Shown: piece after piece, positions 25,464 through 34,517 of the stretch
Position numbering within the stretch: the stretch's first letter is position 1
Layout of the letters: each line of letters begins with the position of its first letter
Source of the DNA: Clostridia bacterium
Lineage (GTDB): Bacteria > Bacillota > Clostridia > Monoglobales > Monoglobaceae
DNA length: 58,936 nt
NCBI GenBank assembly: GCA_017622215.1
Contig: JAGARO010000011.1
Span: 1 to 58,936 of the forward strand
Direction of reading: 5' to 3'
The notes under the pieces: model-generated
The model's input: only the letters and a program-made list of their open reading frames with translations
The model's database searches: none
Told to the model about the DNA's origin: nothing
Made by a program: the position numbers and the translations under genes

Positions 25464-25618
25464 TATCATATCATATAAATTACAAATTTTCAATATCCAG
25501 GAATTTAAAAAACAAAAGATTCCTGAAATCGAAAGCTATAACATCCTTCGGAGGCGGAGGTTCAAGATAATGTGCAAAAAATAAAAAATATATAAAATTA
25601 AAAAAGGAGACATTAAAA

Positions 25619-27010
25619 ATGAAAATCAAAAGAATTGTAAGTTTATTGTTATGCGTATTTATGTGTGCATCGCTTATGTCTGTCAATGTATTTGGCGCAG
25701 CTACTGATATTTCAGTTACTTCAGCCTCATACTACAACAGCGGCGACGTAAAGAGCCTTAATATCAATTTTGGCTGGGACACAGCATCTGCAAGTAGCCG
25801 TATGACTGTTATGACAGAGCGTTTACGTTCTGCAGGTGAAGATGGCACAAGCGCATCTTATGGCGACTTCACAGACCTCGGTTACTACGGAAGAGCTTTT
25901 GGCTCATGGGATGAGGTTTTAGACAACAGTGATAAGTTCGGCATCCTTTTCTATACTGATGAGCATAAGATGGAATATGGCAAGACAAATACACTTTCAC
26001 TTTATTTTGAAGATGGCGATATTTCTCTTGATAAGAACAAAACTTATTATTTGTATCTCTGGACTTATTATGGCGGACACTACTATCCTGACAACCTCTT
26101 TATGGTAATTCAGGTTAAGAATGGCGTACTCCAGTATGCTCCTGCCAAGGACCGTAATAGCTACGGAAAGTTCACTATCCTTAAGGGAGGAGTTGCAACA
26201 ACTCCTGAATTCAAGGATGTAAAGAAATCCGACTATTTCTTTGAACCTGTAAACTGGGCAGTTGAAAAAGGTATTACAAACGGAACAAGCTCAACAGCTT
26301 TTTCACCAAATTCAACTTGTACCCGTGCACAGATTCTCACATTCCTCTGGCGTGCAGCAGGTTCACCTGAGCCTACAATCAGCAACCCATACTCTGATGT
26401 AAAATCAAGCGATTATTACTATAAGGTAGCTCTTTGGGCAAAGGAAAAGGGCGTATTTAACCCTGGTGGTTCTTCATTCGGACCAAACACTCCATGTACC
26501 CGTGCTTCAACAGTTGAATATTTCTGGCGTTTTGCAGGTTCCAAATCTGCCTCAAGAGTACCATTCACTGATGTTAAGGAAGGAACCAACCTTGATACAG
26601 CTATATCATGGGCAGTAAGAAATGGTATTACAAACGGAGCTGGCGGAACTATCTTCTCACCTGACACAACCTGTACACGTGCACAGATTGCTACATTCCT
26701 TTATCGTTATTATGTAGCTCCACTTGACAACCGCTCTTTCATAACAGACCTTACAAATAAGGTTACACGTACTGCAACAAGTATGAAACTCGACCCAAAT
26801 CCACCAGAAGACTACTTGAAACAGCCTGACTGGTACGGAACACTTACTCCTCCGGCAACTATGAGCGACGAAAGACTTTTAGCAGAGTATGAAAATATAG
26901 AGAGAGTAATAGACGATTTCCGTAACCGCGACATATATATGAGTGATGGACCTTATTCCCGTGAACTGGATTTATGGTCAGAAGCAAGCAGACGCGGACT
27001 TTTAGACTAA
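25619..27010 (+). CDS. Secreted SLH-domain surface protein
   Basis: 463 residues. A signal peptide (IVSLLLCVFMCASLMSVNVFGA) is followed by a ~165-residue region of unknown fold rich in Tyr, Trp and Asp. Three SLH domains then lie at about 200-375: EFKDVKKSDYFFEPVNWAVE.., SDVKSSDYYYKVALWAKE.. and FTDVKEGTNLDTAISWAVR.., each with an ITNG/FxP..TCTRAQ-type core. A charged ~85-residue tail follows. SLH domains bind pyruvylated secondary wall polymers, so it should be cell-wall attached. AAGGAG precedes the ATG. It is the first intact gene downstream of the MerR-type promoter, with a ~150-nt leader. Confidence 0.9.
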   Translation: MKIKRIVSLLLCVFMCASLMSVNVFGAATDISVTSASYYNSGDVKSLNINFGWDTASASSRMTVMTERLRSAGEDGTSASYGDFTDLGYYGRAFGSWDEVLDNSDKFGILFYTDEHKMEYGKTNTLSLYFEDGDISLDKNKTYYLYLWTYYGGHYYPDNLFMVIQVKNGVLQYAPAKDRNSYGKFTILKGGVATTPEFKDVKKSDYFFEPVNWAVEKGITNGTSSTAFSPNSTCTRAQILTFLWRAAGSPEPTISNPYSDVKSSDYYYKVALWAKEKGVFNPGGSSFGPNTPCTRASTVEYFWRFAGSKSASRVPFTDVKEGTNLDTAISWAVRNGITNGAGGTIFSPDTTCTRAQIATFLYRYYVAPLDNRSFITDLTNKVTRTATSMKLDPNPPEDYLKQPDWYGTLTPPATMSDERLLAEYENIERVIDDFRNRDIYMSDGPYSRELDLWSEASRRGLLD

Positions 27011-27041
27011 TAATAAATATAAAATTTTGGAGGACAATATT

Positions 27042-27521
27042 ATGAAAAAGTTTTTAGCACTTTTACTTATGGCTGTTATGACAGTTACTTGTTTGGCAGG
27101 CTGTGGAGACCCTGTTTACGACGATTTAGAAAACTACTTAAATGTTGAAGCTGTAAATGTAAATATAAACTATAAAGCCCTTACCGAAGAATTAAGCAAA
27201 TGGGAAACATTTGAAACCGACGCTGAACTTGCAACAAGCCTTAACGATGTACTTATTCCCCTTGTTGATGCTTCACTTACAGAACTCAACGGTATAAACC
27301 CTGAAACAGCAGAAGTTAAGGAACTTAAGGCTAAATATGTTATGGTTTTCGAATCCTACAAAAAAGGCTTTGAAGCCCTTTCAGAAGGTTGCGTAACACA
27401 GGACGAAGCAACAATCAATGCAGGATATGAAAGCCTTGGCGAAGGCGTTGAATTACTCGATGAGTACAATGCAGGCTTAGAAGCATTAGCCAGTGAATAC
27501 GGTTCAGAAATCGAATACTAA
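27042..27521 (+). CDS. Putative lipoprotein of unknown function
   Basis: 159 residues. Signal peptide MKKFLALLLMAVMTVTCLAGC with lipobox LAGC. The mature part is acidic and mostly helical (YDDLENYLNVEAVN, TLNDVLIPLVDASL-like amphipathic helices, a repeated Glu/Leu pattern) and has no cysteine beyond the lipobox. I recognise no domain. ATG at 27042 follows TTGGAGG. It lies 31 nt after the SLH gene and 15 nt before the DUF805 gene, so all three are probably one operon. Confidence 0.8.
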   Translation: MKKFLALLLMAVMTVTCLAGCGDPVYDDLENYLNVEAVNVNINYKALTEELSKWETFETDAELATSLNDVLIPLVDASLTELNGINPETAEVKELKAKYVMVFESYKKGFEALSEGCVTQDEATINAGYESLGEGVELLDEYNAGLEALASEYGSEIEY

Positions 27522-27536
27522 TACAGGAGAAAAATC

Positions 27537-27890
27537 ATGAATTGGTATATACATACGATTAAAAATTATTTTAATTTTTCCGGAAGGGCAAGAAGAAAAG
27601 AATATTGGATGTTCTCAATCATCAGTGCTGTTATAACTTTGCTTTTGAGTATAATTGACTCTTTGATAGGCATCCAGCTTCTTACAAGTCTATATAGTTT
27701 ATTTGTGCTGATACCAAATCTTTCCGTTTCTTTCCGCAGAATACACGATATTAATAAATCCGCATGGTGGTTCTTAATTTCATTTATCCCTGTAATTGGG
27801 GCTATTGTTCTTTTGATTTTCTCATTCTTACCTGGAACAATCGGCGCTAATAAATATGGCGATGACCCAAAGGATACACCTGCAGTATAA
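27537..27890 (+). CDS. DUF805 family membrane protein
   Basis: 117 residues, about four hydrophobic segments. Family features are the start WYIHTIKNYFNFSGRARRKEYWMFSI in two blocks, the middle RRIHDINKSAWWFLISFIPVIG and the tail PGTIGANKYGDDPK. These small inner-membrane proteins occur in many bacteria and the function is unknown. AGGAG lies upstream; a strong terminator 32 bases downstream closes the operon. Confidence 0.92.
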   Translation: MNWYIHTIKNYFNFSGRARRKEYWMFSIISAVITLLLSIIDSLIGIQLLTSLYSLFVLIPNLSVSFRRIHDINKSAWWFLISFIPVIGAIVLLIFSFLPGTIGANKYGDDPKDTPAV

Positions 27891-27921
27891 TTAAAGAATT
27901 TATAACTATCAGGTAATTTGC

Positions 27922-27957
27922 AAAAACCCCCTGTAACAACTGTTACAGAGGGTTTTT
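27922..27957 (+). terminator. Terminator of the SLH/lipoprotein/DUF805 operon
   Basis: Long hairpin AAAAACCCcCTGTAACA / TGTTACAGaGGGTTTTT with a 2-nt loop. Confidence 0.9.
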
Positions 27958-28037
27958 CTATATAAATAATATCCCGCAATCAATTCCTTTTCAGTATAGT
28001 TATATATCCTCTACTTATATCCTATAATTTCAAAATA

Positions 28038-28080
28038 AACCTCCCCGGAGGTTGACAAGTACTCCCCTCCGTGATAAAAT
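28038..28080 (+). promoter_or_regulatory. Sigma-A promoter for sufCB with dyad over the -35
   Basis: TTGACA (28052-28057), 17-bp spacer, TAAAAT (28075-28080). A perfect dyad AACCTCC-CC-GGAGGTT (28038-28053) overlaps the first bases of the -35, and CCCCTCCG recurs in the spacer. This suggests a repressor, possibly Fe-S responsive (inference). Confidence 0.75.
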
Positions 28081-28134
28081 CAACATTGGAAGAAAATCTC
28101 TTCCTTTTACTGATTAACCGAAAGGACAGGAATT

Positions 28135-28884
28135 ATGCTTGAACTTAAGAATATATCCTTTGGAGTAAGCGACGAAAAAGGAGAAAAAGAAATCTTAAAA
28201 AATGTCAATCTTAATATTGATGATAATAAATTTGTTGTTATAACAGGCCCAAACGGAAGTGGTAAATCTACCCTTGCAAAAATTATTGCAGGCATAGAAA
28301 AACCAACAGAGGGCAAAATCTTTTTTGACGGCACAGACATAACAGATATGTCAATTACCGAAAGAGCTAAATTGGGAATTAGTTTCGCATTCCAGCAGCC
28401 TGTAAGATTCAAGGGAATTTATGTCCTAGACCTGCTGAGAATTGCAGCAGGAAAAGATATTTCCGTAACTGACGCCTGCAAATATCTCTCCGAGGTTGGT
28501 CTCTGTGCAAGGGACTATGTAAACCGTGAGGTAAATGCAAGTCTTTCAGGGGGCGAGCTTAAGAGAATTGAAATTGCAACACTCCTTGCAAGAGGTACAA
28601 GCCTTTCAGTCTTCGACGAGCCTGAAGCAGGCATTGACCTCTGGAGTTTCCAGAATCTTATTGCAGTTTTCGAGAGAATGAGAGAGACCACAAAGGGCTC
28701 AATCCTCATCATTTCACATCAGGAAAGAATTTTAAATATTGCTGACGAAATTGTAGTTTTAGCAAACGGCACAATTTCCAAGACAGGCTCAAAGGACGAA
28801 ATTCTTCCTGAAATTTTAGGCACAACAGCAGCCGTAAGCAGTTGCGACAGACTTGACAAGGGAGGGGACAAGTGCAATGATTGA
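28135..28884 (+). CDS. sufC: SufC-like Fe-S assembly ATPase
   Basis: 249 residues, a complete ABC ATPase: Walker A GPNGSGKST, signature LSGGELKR, Walker B LSVFDEPEAGIDLWS, H-loop IISHQER. The Q-loop region AFQQPVRFKG and the 'EPEAGIDL' variant are typical of SufC. SufC drives conformational change of the SufB/D scaffold during iron-sulfur cluster assembly. The next gene is SufB-like and overlaps by 8 nt. No sufS, sufU or sufD is adjacent, as in the two-gene minimal Suf (SMS) type described for many anaerobes. Confidence 0.92.
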   Translation: MLELKNISFGVSDEKGEKEILKNVNLNIDDNKFVVITGPNGSGKSTLAKIIAGIEKPTEGKIFFDGTDITDMSITERAKLGISFAFQQPVRFKGIYVLDLLRIAAGKDISVTDACKYLSEVGLCARDYVNREVNASLSGGELKRIEIATLLARGTSLSVFDEPEAGIDLWSFQNLIAVFERMRETTKGSILIISHQERILNIADEIVVLANGTISKTGSKDEILPEILGTTAAVSSCDRLDKGGDKCND

Positions 28885-29797
28885 TGAAATTCAGAAGAGA
28901 ATACTTAAAGAGGTTGCAGACCTCCACGAAACTCCTGTGGGTGCATACAACATCCGTGCAAACGCTGAAACAGCCGAGAGAAACACAACCGAAAATATCG
29001 ATATTGTAACTAAAACTGACCTTCCCGGCATTGACATTTACATCAAAGCAAATACTAAAAACGAAAGCGTTCATATCCCAGTTGTATTAAGCGAAAGCGG
29101 AATTAAGGAAACAGTTTACAACGACTTCCACATCGGAGAAAACGCTGACGTAGTTATCGTAGCAGGCTGTGGCATTCACAACAGCGGAAGCTCAGACTCC
29201 CAGCACGACGGAATTCACCGTTTTTATCTCGAAAAGGGTGCAAAGGTTAAATATGTAGAAAAGCATTACGGAGACGGAGACGGAATGGGAAAGAGAATTC
29301 TCAATCCTAAAGCCGAAATTTATATGGACGAGGATTCCGTTATGGAGATGGAAATGGTCCAGATTAAAGGTGTTGACTCCACCATAAGAGATACTAAGGC
29401 TGACCTTAAAGCAGGGGCAAAGCTCCTTGTCCGTGAAAGACTTATGACCCACGGAAATCAGGTTGCTGAAAGCGAATATATCGTAAATCTTCTTGGAGAA
29501 AACGCAAGCACAGACGTTGTGTCCCGTTCAGTTGCAAAGGACAACTCCTACCAGAGATTTGATTCAAAAATTGTAGGTAACGCTCCTTGCACAGGCCATA
29601 CAGAATGCGACGCTATCATAATGGATAACGCAAAGATTCTTGCAATTCCACAGCTTGAAGCAAACGACCTAGACGCCGCCCTCATCCACGAGGCAGCAAT
29701 TGGCAAAATCGCAGGAGACCAGATTATAAAGCTCCTCACCCTGGGGCTTACCGAGGAAGAGGCCGAAGAACAGATTGTAAACGGCTTCTTAAAGTAA
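28877..29797 (+). CDS. Short SufB/SufD-like scaffold (minimal Suf/SmsB type)
   Basis: 306 residues, shorter than classical SufB (about 470). The SufBD beta-helix core is present: HDGIHRFYLEKGAKVKYVEKHYG, MEMEMVQIKGVDSTIRDTKADLKAGAKL in segments, and the C-terminal CTGHTECDAIIMDNAKILAIPQLEAND with LIHEAAIGKIAGDQIIKLLTLGL. The conserved Cys-x-x-H-x-E-C segment could bind iron or a nascent cluster. ATG at 28877 overlaps the sufC stop by 8 nt, after GGAGGGG. A bidirectional terminator follows. Confidence 0.9.
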   Translation: MIDEIQKRILKEVADLHETPVGAYNIRANAETAERNTTENIDIVTKTDLPGIDIYIKANTKNESVHIPVVLSESGIKETVYNDFHIGENADVVIVAGCGIHNSGSSDSQHDGIHRFYLEKGAKVKYVEKHYGDGDGMGKRILNPKAEIYMDEDSVMEMEMVQIKGVDSTIRDTKADLKAGAKLLVRERLMTHGNQVAESEYIVNLLGENASTDVVSRSVAKDNSYQRFDSKIVGNAPCTGHTECDAIIMDNAKILAIPQLEANDLDAALIHEAAIGKIAGDQIIKLLTLGLTEEEAEEQIVNGFLK

Positions 29798-29802
29798 AAA
29801 AT

Positions 29803-29832
29803 AAAGACCTTCGAATTTTCGAAGGTCTTTTT
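29803..29832. terminator. Bidirectional terminator between sufCB and the GH36 gene
   Basis: Stem AAAGACCTTCGAA / TTCGAAGGTCTTT with T runs on both strands, between convergent genes. Confidence 0.92.
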
Positions 29833-29839
29833 ATTATGC

Positions 29840-32014
29840 TTAGTGCTTCTTGTTGTAAACCCAACAAGCATTACCGTATTCCTGAGTTGAAGTAAGCATA
29901 TGCCCGATATTCATAAGGTAGTCACCTGTGTATTCCTTACCTGTACCATCTTCAACATAAACTGCATCAGGGTCAAGGTCAAGTGCTCTTATGAAATATG
30001 TATGTCTTTCGTGTGATGTAGCATTAGCAAATACAAAGAGAATAGCCTGTTCCTTATCTTCAGAAATGTACTGCCATGAAGCAAAGTCAGTTTCAAACGG
30101 TGAATATAATCTGTAGAAATCACCCTTATGAATTGTGTTTCTTAATTTCTTGAACATTTCATTATACATCTTGAGCTGTGCAAGATAATCATCGTCAAAC
30201 TTTGTAATATCAAACTCATATCCATAAGTTCCGTTCATAGCAAGGAACGCTCTTGTCTGGAGCGGAGTTCTCTTTACAGTACCGTTTGGAACATCACTTA
30301 CGTGAGCGCCCATTGTTACAACAGGGTATGCAAAAGATGTACCATACTGAATCTTCTGTCTGTCGATTGCACAGGTGTTATCACTTGTCCAAACCTGTGG
30401 CATATAGTAGAGCATACCCGGGTCAAAACGGCCACCGCCACCGCTACAGCTTTCAAAGAGAACATCAGGATTAGCAGATGTAATTCTTTCAAGAACATCA
30501 TATAAACCGAGCATATATCTGTGATATACTTCAGTCTGCTTTTCGCTGTCTAAAAGTGCAGACCAAACATTTGTCATATTTCTGTTAAAGTCCCACTTTA
30601 CATATTCGATATTTGCACTGCCGATTACTTTATTAATTGCATCAACAATATAATCACAAACATCCTGACGGGACAAGTCTAAAATATACTGTGTTCTGCC
30701 CATATTCTTATATCTTCCAGGAACCTGAAGCGCCCAGTCAGGGTGTGTTTCATAAAGATTACTTACTTCGGAAATCATTTCAGGCTCAAACCAGATGCCA
30801 AACTTCATTCCAAGCTTGTTAAGTTCCTTTCCTAAGTGGTCAAGACCGTTAGGAAGTTTATTTAAGTCAACTGTCCAGTCGCCGAGAGAACTCTTATCGT
30901 CATCTCTCTTACCAAACCAGCCGTCGTCCATAACAAAAAGTTCAATTCCTGCCTTTGAAGCCTTTTCAGCCATAGCAAGAAGCTTTTCTTCATTAAAGCC
31001 GAAGTATGTAGCTTCCCAGTTATTGATTAAGATTGGACGTTCTGTATCACGGAACTTACCTCTGCACATACGAGTTCTGTAGAGCTTATGGAAGTTTCTT
31101 GACATCTGTCCAAGACCTGACGGTGAGTATGTAAGAACAACTTCAGGAGCCTGGAAATCTGCGCCAGGTTCTAATACCCAACCAGAGTTGAATGGGTGAA
31201 TACCCATCTGTGCACGGAAGCCTCTGTAAATATTAGGGCTTACACCTGCAAGAAAGTTACCGCTGTAAACAAAGTTAAAGCCATAAGCATCGCCCTGTGT
31301 TTCAGTTGTTTCAGGCTTAACAAGTGCCATAAAAGGATTATGACGGTGACTGCTTGCGCCTCTTACACTGCCGATACTTACATCAGCCTTAGCAACCTTA
31401 ACTCTGTCAACCTGTCTTTCCATCATATGATTTCCGTGGAGGTGGATAAGCTCATATCCGTCCTCAACAAAGTCCATTGTAGCACTCATAGCACGAAGGA
31501 TTTTAACAGTTTCTTTTCCGTTATTTTCAACCCTCATTGACCTTGTAATAACATCAAGTTCAGGGTAAACGCTATATAAAAGATATACTGAAATGTTTGT
31601 CATTTCGTCTGTAAGCTTGATTTCAAGTGTCTGTGCCTCGCTGTCGTCCTCTACGTAAGTAGCAGGAAGACCTTTAAGACCAGGCTTTCCGTCAAAAATT
31701 CTGTGGCTTTCATACTTAAAAACTGAATCAGTTGAGCCGTTTTCATATCTGATATGAAGTGATGGCTGTCTTAAGTCAGGGTTTCCGAAAGTTGAAAATT
31801 CCAACGGCATAGGTTCGAGGCAGTATCCCTCTTCTGTGTTTGCACAGAAAGCTGCGTACTGGTAATCTGCCAGATATGACATAAAATTAAATGGATTGTT
31901 GAACTTCTTTCCCCAGTGTAAATGGAAAAGTCTTCCGTCAGCCTCACCGAATACATATGAAGTATTTTTTGTTGATAAGTTAAAGATTTTGTGGTCTGCG
32001 TGGTAAGTAATCAT
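29840..32014 (-). CDS. GH36 alpha-galactosidase
   Basis: 724 residues, no signal peptide, so intracellular. Standard GH36 layout: N-terminal beta-sandwich, (beta/alpha)8 barrel from about 320, C-terminal sheet. Catalytic nucleophile Asp475 in YVKWDFNRN and acid/base Asp545 in WTSDNTCAIDR; substrate residues in FVMDDGWFGKR, GIWFEPEM and ESCSGGGGRFD. It releases alpha-1,6-galactose from raffinose-type sugars or galactomannan oligosaccharides. A GGAGG site precedes the ATG. It lies 55 nt downstream of the dockerin gene with no clear terminator, so the two may be co-transcribed. Confidence 0.95.
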   Translation of the reverse strand: MITYHADHKIFNLSTKNTSYVFGEADGRLFHLHWGKKFNNPFNFMSYLADYQYAAFCANTEEGYCLEPMPLEFSTFGNPDLRQPSLHIRYENGSTDSVFKYESHRIFDGKPGLKGLPATYVEDDSEAQTLEIKLTDEMTNISVYLLYSVYPELDVITRSMRVENNGKETVKILRAMSATMDFVEDGYELIHLHGNHMMERQVDRVKVAKADVSIGSVRGASSHRHNPFMALVKPETTETQGDAYGFNFVYSGNFLAGVSPNIYRGFRAQMGIHPFNSGWVLEPGADFQAPEVVLTYSPSGLGQMSRNFHKLYRTRMCRGKFRDTERPILINNWEATYFGFNEEKLLAMAEKASKAGIELFVMDDGWFGKRDDDKSSLGDWTVDLNKLPNGLDHLGKELNKLGMKFGIWFEPEMISEVSNLYETHPDWALQVPGRYKNMGRTQYILDLSRQDVCDYIVDAINKVIGSANIEYVKWDFNRNMTNVWSALLDSEKQTEVYHRYMLGLYDVLERITSANPDVLFESCSGGGGRFDPGMLYYMPQVWTSDNTCAIDRQKIQYGTSFAYPVVTMGAHVSDVPNGTVKRTPLQTRAFLAMNGTYGYEFDITKFDDDYLAQLKMYNEMFKKLRNTIHKGDFYRLYSPFETDFASWQYISEDKEQAILFVFANATSHERHTYFIRALDLDPDAVYVEDGTGKEYTGDYLMNIGHMLTSTQEYGNACWVYNKKH

Positions 32015-32069
32015 AATAGTCCTCCAAGATTAGCTTTTAATTACTTTATATGATGTTATTTAAAATTTA

Positions 32070-34283
32070 TTAGTTAATAAGGGACATATCTTCTGTAATA
32101 AGATACTGAACGAGAATCTGAAGGTCAGCCATTGTAACCACGTCATCTTCATTTAAGTCCATATAAGGAATAAGGGCTTCGTCAAATATTGCAGTTTCAG
32201 CAATATGCTTTGCATAGAGAATACCGTCTCTTGCGTCAACCTTTCCGTCAAGGTTTGCATCAGCCTTTTTATAGTTCACAATATTGATATATTCAGGTGT
32301 GAATACAGGGTAAATCGCAATATCTCCTGTTACATTATTATTGATTATACTCTGCCAGTTCTTGAATGTGTATCTTACCTTATCTGTGTTTGTCTTTGTA
32401 GGAACCTGTGCAGGAACAGTTGCCTTTGTGCCGTCTGTTACTCTCTGTGTTTCAAAAACGTTTCCGTCCCCGTCATAGAATGTTACAAGATGCTTTGGAA
32501 TAACCTTATATACAGGCTTAAATGTAGTATCAGCTGTAACTGTATATGGGAAAAGATTTGTAGCATCTGCACCGTTTACTTCCCAGTACCAGAATTCATA
32601 GCTTTCAGTTTCAGTATCTGCCTTTGGAACAGGGTCTAGCTTTGCAACCTTTGAGCCGTCAGCAATGCTCTGTTCACTTGCAACTGTGCCGTCTGCATTT
32701 TCAAAAATGACTGTAAATAATTCATATTCTGTAAATACAGGCACGAAAGTTACATCCATAATCGGAGCAATTGGGAAAGAAAGGATTGTCTGGCTCTCAT
32801 CGTCTTTTAAGCTCCATCCTGCAAAACGATATTCAACCTGACCCTCAGGGTCAACCTTTGTTGGAGTTTCAGGCATATAAACATTTGTGCCTGATGCTAT
32901 TGCCTCTGAATGATATTCTGTTCCGTCTTCGTTTTCAAAAACAACAGAAATCTTATCTTTTGGTTCAAATACAGCCTTAAATGTTGTGTCGGCAACAATT
33001 TTATATGGGAATGTTACAATGTCTTCGGATTCAGCTTCGCCAATTACAGTTTTCCATCCCTTGAATTCATAGAAGTATTCTTCGTCAGCTTCCTTTGTTG
33101 CTTCAGGAAGGTCGTCAGCTGTAATAAATTCATCTGTATTAACAGTAATTATATCACCAATCTGTGTTTCGCCGTCTTCTCCTACAAACTTTACAGTTCT
33201 CTTCGGAACAGCATTATAAACAGCTGTTACAACCAGATTTTCTGTTGGAGCGTCGTATGATTTATCCCAGCCTGTAAACTTATAGAGTACATCGTTAAGC
33301 TCATAGTCTGATGGATTTGCCGGCGGAACAACCTCGTCCCCTGACTTAACTGTAACTTCCTTAAGTTTTACATCGTCTAAGCCCTTTGCTTCTGCGGCCT
33401 CGTCACTATCATTAAAGACAACTGTATACTGTGGCGCACCGTTTCCGCCCTTATAATATAATGTTTTTTCGCCGTTTATAGAATAATCACCAAAATATGT
33501 AATATGGTCAACCTTATATGCATCAGGGTCGTCAAGAGCATAATTCTTCATGGAACTATGAATAGGATTTCCATCTATGTCGAATTCACCAATTACCATT
33601 TCATATCTTAATTTAAGGTCAAAATCCGCTTTCTTTGTAAACATAATGAACTTCATTTCGAATTCATCAAAGCTATCTACAATTAAGTCATCTTCTCCAA
33701 TTTCTGACGTTGGAACTGCAGGTAAAGGATATCTAACTGTATATTTATCAGAAGCAAAGAAAATTCCGTAGGAGGTTCTGTTTGCACCCCATACATCCTC
33801 ATGGCCTCCTAAGTTTATATCAGGGACAATACTAATCTGTTTCTGTGCAAGATCAATATCAAAAAGCTCCTTATCGTTTCCGCCCATAAAACTAAGGGCA
33901 AAAGTTACAATGGAGCGACCTTCATAAATACCGTACTTATTATAGGTTGTAGATAATTCACCTATGTTTGAAATCTTAGCATCAACAAGGTACGCGTTTA
34001 TTCCGTCAGGAAGACCAAGAAACTTAGCCATTCCGTTAGAATCATATATTACCTTTTTCGTTCTCTTGTTGCTCTCATATAAACCATTGAAGTTAGACGC
34101 AACCTTTTTCGCAGGTTCAGCCTGAATATAAGCGTCAAGCTCCTCCCCTGTAAGAGGTGTAATATTCACCTCAAGCTTTGGTTCAATGGTTCCGTTATCA
34201 CCTTCCGCAGATACCTGTACGGGTACTGCAAATAAAGACAATAACATTACTAATGTGATTGTTAAACTAATAATTTTTTTCAT
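32070..34283 (-). CDS. Secreted InlB-repeat protein with C-terminal type I dockerin
   Basis: 737 residues. A signal peptide (IISLTITLVMLLSLFAVPVQVSA) precedes a ~300-residue region with no recognised domain, possibly a carbohydrate- or ligand-binding beta-sandwich. Five or so InlB B-type (Listeria-Bacteroides) repeats follow, each with a TVKFVGEDG/VVFENEDG start and a YxFxGW core. The last ~65 residues are a type I dockerin with two calcium loops, DANLDGKVDARD and DLNEDDVVTMAD, each with Asp/Asn at positions 1, 3, 5 and 12. Dockerins attach to cohesins of cellulosome-like complexes; no cohesin is in the window. Two adjacent ATGs fit GGAGGG; I took the second. Confidence 0.85.
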   Translation of the reverse strand: MKKIISLTITLVMLLSLFAVPVQVSAEGDNGTIEPKLEVNITPLTGEELDAYIQAEPAKKVASNFNGLYESNKRTKKVIYDSNGMAKFLGLPDGINAYLVDAKISNIGELSTTYNKYGIYEGRSIVTFALSFMGGNDKELFDIDLAQKQISIVPDINLGGHEDVWGANRTSYGIFFASDKYTVRYPLPAVPTSEIGEDDLIVDSFDEFEMKFIMFTKKADFDLKLRYEMVIGEFDIDGNPIHSSMKNYALDDPDAYKVDHITYFGDYSINGEKTLYYKGGNGAPQYTVVFNDSDEAAEAKGLDDVKLKEVTVKSGDEVVPPANPSDYELNDVLYKFTGWDKSYDAPTENLVVTAVYNAVPKRTVKFVGEDGETQIGDIITVNTDEFITADDLPEATKEADEEYFYEFKGWKTVIGEAESEDIVTFPYKIVADTTFKAVFEPKDKISVVFENEDGTEYHSEAIASGTNVYMPETPTKVDPEGQVEYRFAGWSLKDDESQTILSFPIAPIMDVTFVPVFTEYELFTVIFENADGTVASEQSIADGSKVAKLDPVPKADTETESYEFWYWEVNGADATNLFPYTVTADTTFKPVYKVIPKHLVTFYDGDGNVFETQRVTDGTKATVPAQVPTKTNTDKVRYTFKNWQSIINNNVTGDIAIYPVFTPEYINIVNYKKADANLDGKVDARDGILYAKHIAETAIFDEALIPYMDLNEDDVVTMADLQILVQYLITEDMSLIN

Positions 34284-34335
34284 CATGATGCCCTCCAAAT
34301 ATATAAATTACATAATACTCCATAATGGTATTTTA

Positions 34336-34364
34336 ATTATACTTTGTTTAGAAATAAAAGTCAA
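34336..34364 (-). promoter_or_regulatory. Sigma-A promoter for the dockerin/GH36 genes
   Basis: Minus-strand TTGACT (34364-34359), 17-bp spacer, TATAAT (34341-34336), 53 bases before the gene. Confidence 0.78.
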
Positions 34365-34454
34365 TAACAAAGCCTATCTTTTATGGAATAATAATAAAAA
34401 CTCCCTCTGATTTCTGTATAAAATAACCATAATATTAAAATTAAGTTAAAACTA

Positions 34455-34483
34455 TTGAAATAAGCCCTGAAAAATGCTATACT
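34455..34483 (+). promoter_or_regulatory. Sigma-A promoter for serine hydrolase/GH95 genes
   Basis: TTGAAA (34455-34460), 17-bp spacer, TATACT (34478-34483), 35 bases before the start. Confidence 0.72.
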
Positions 34484-34517
34484 CAAGGTAATTATAACAA
34501 TCCAAGGAGAGCTTATT

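Noticed and set aside
25619-27010. The three SLH repeats as a CRISPR or tandem DNA repeat
   Set aside because: The similarity is at protein level only; the DNA repeats are diverged and there are no regular spacers. No CRISPR array was seen anywhere in the window.
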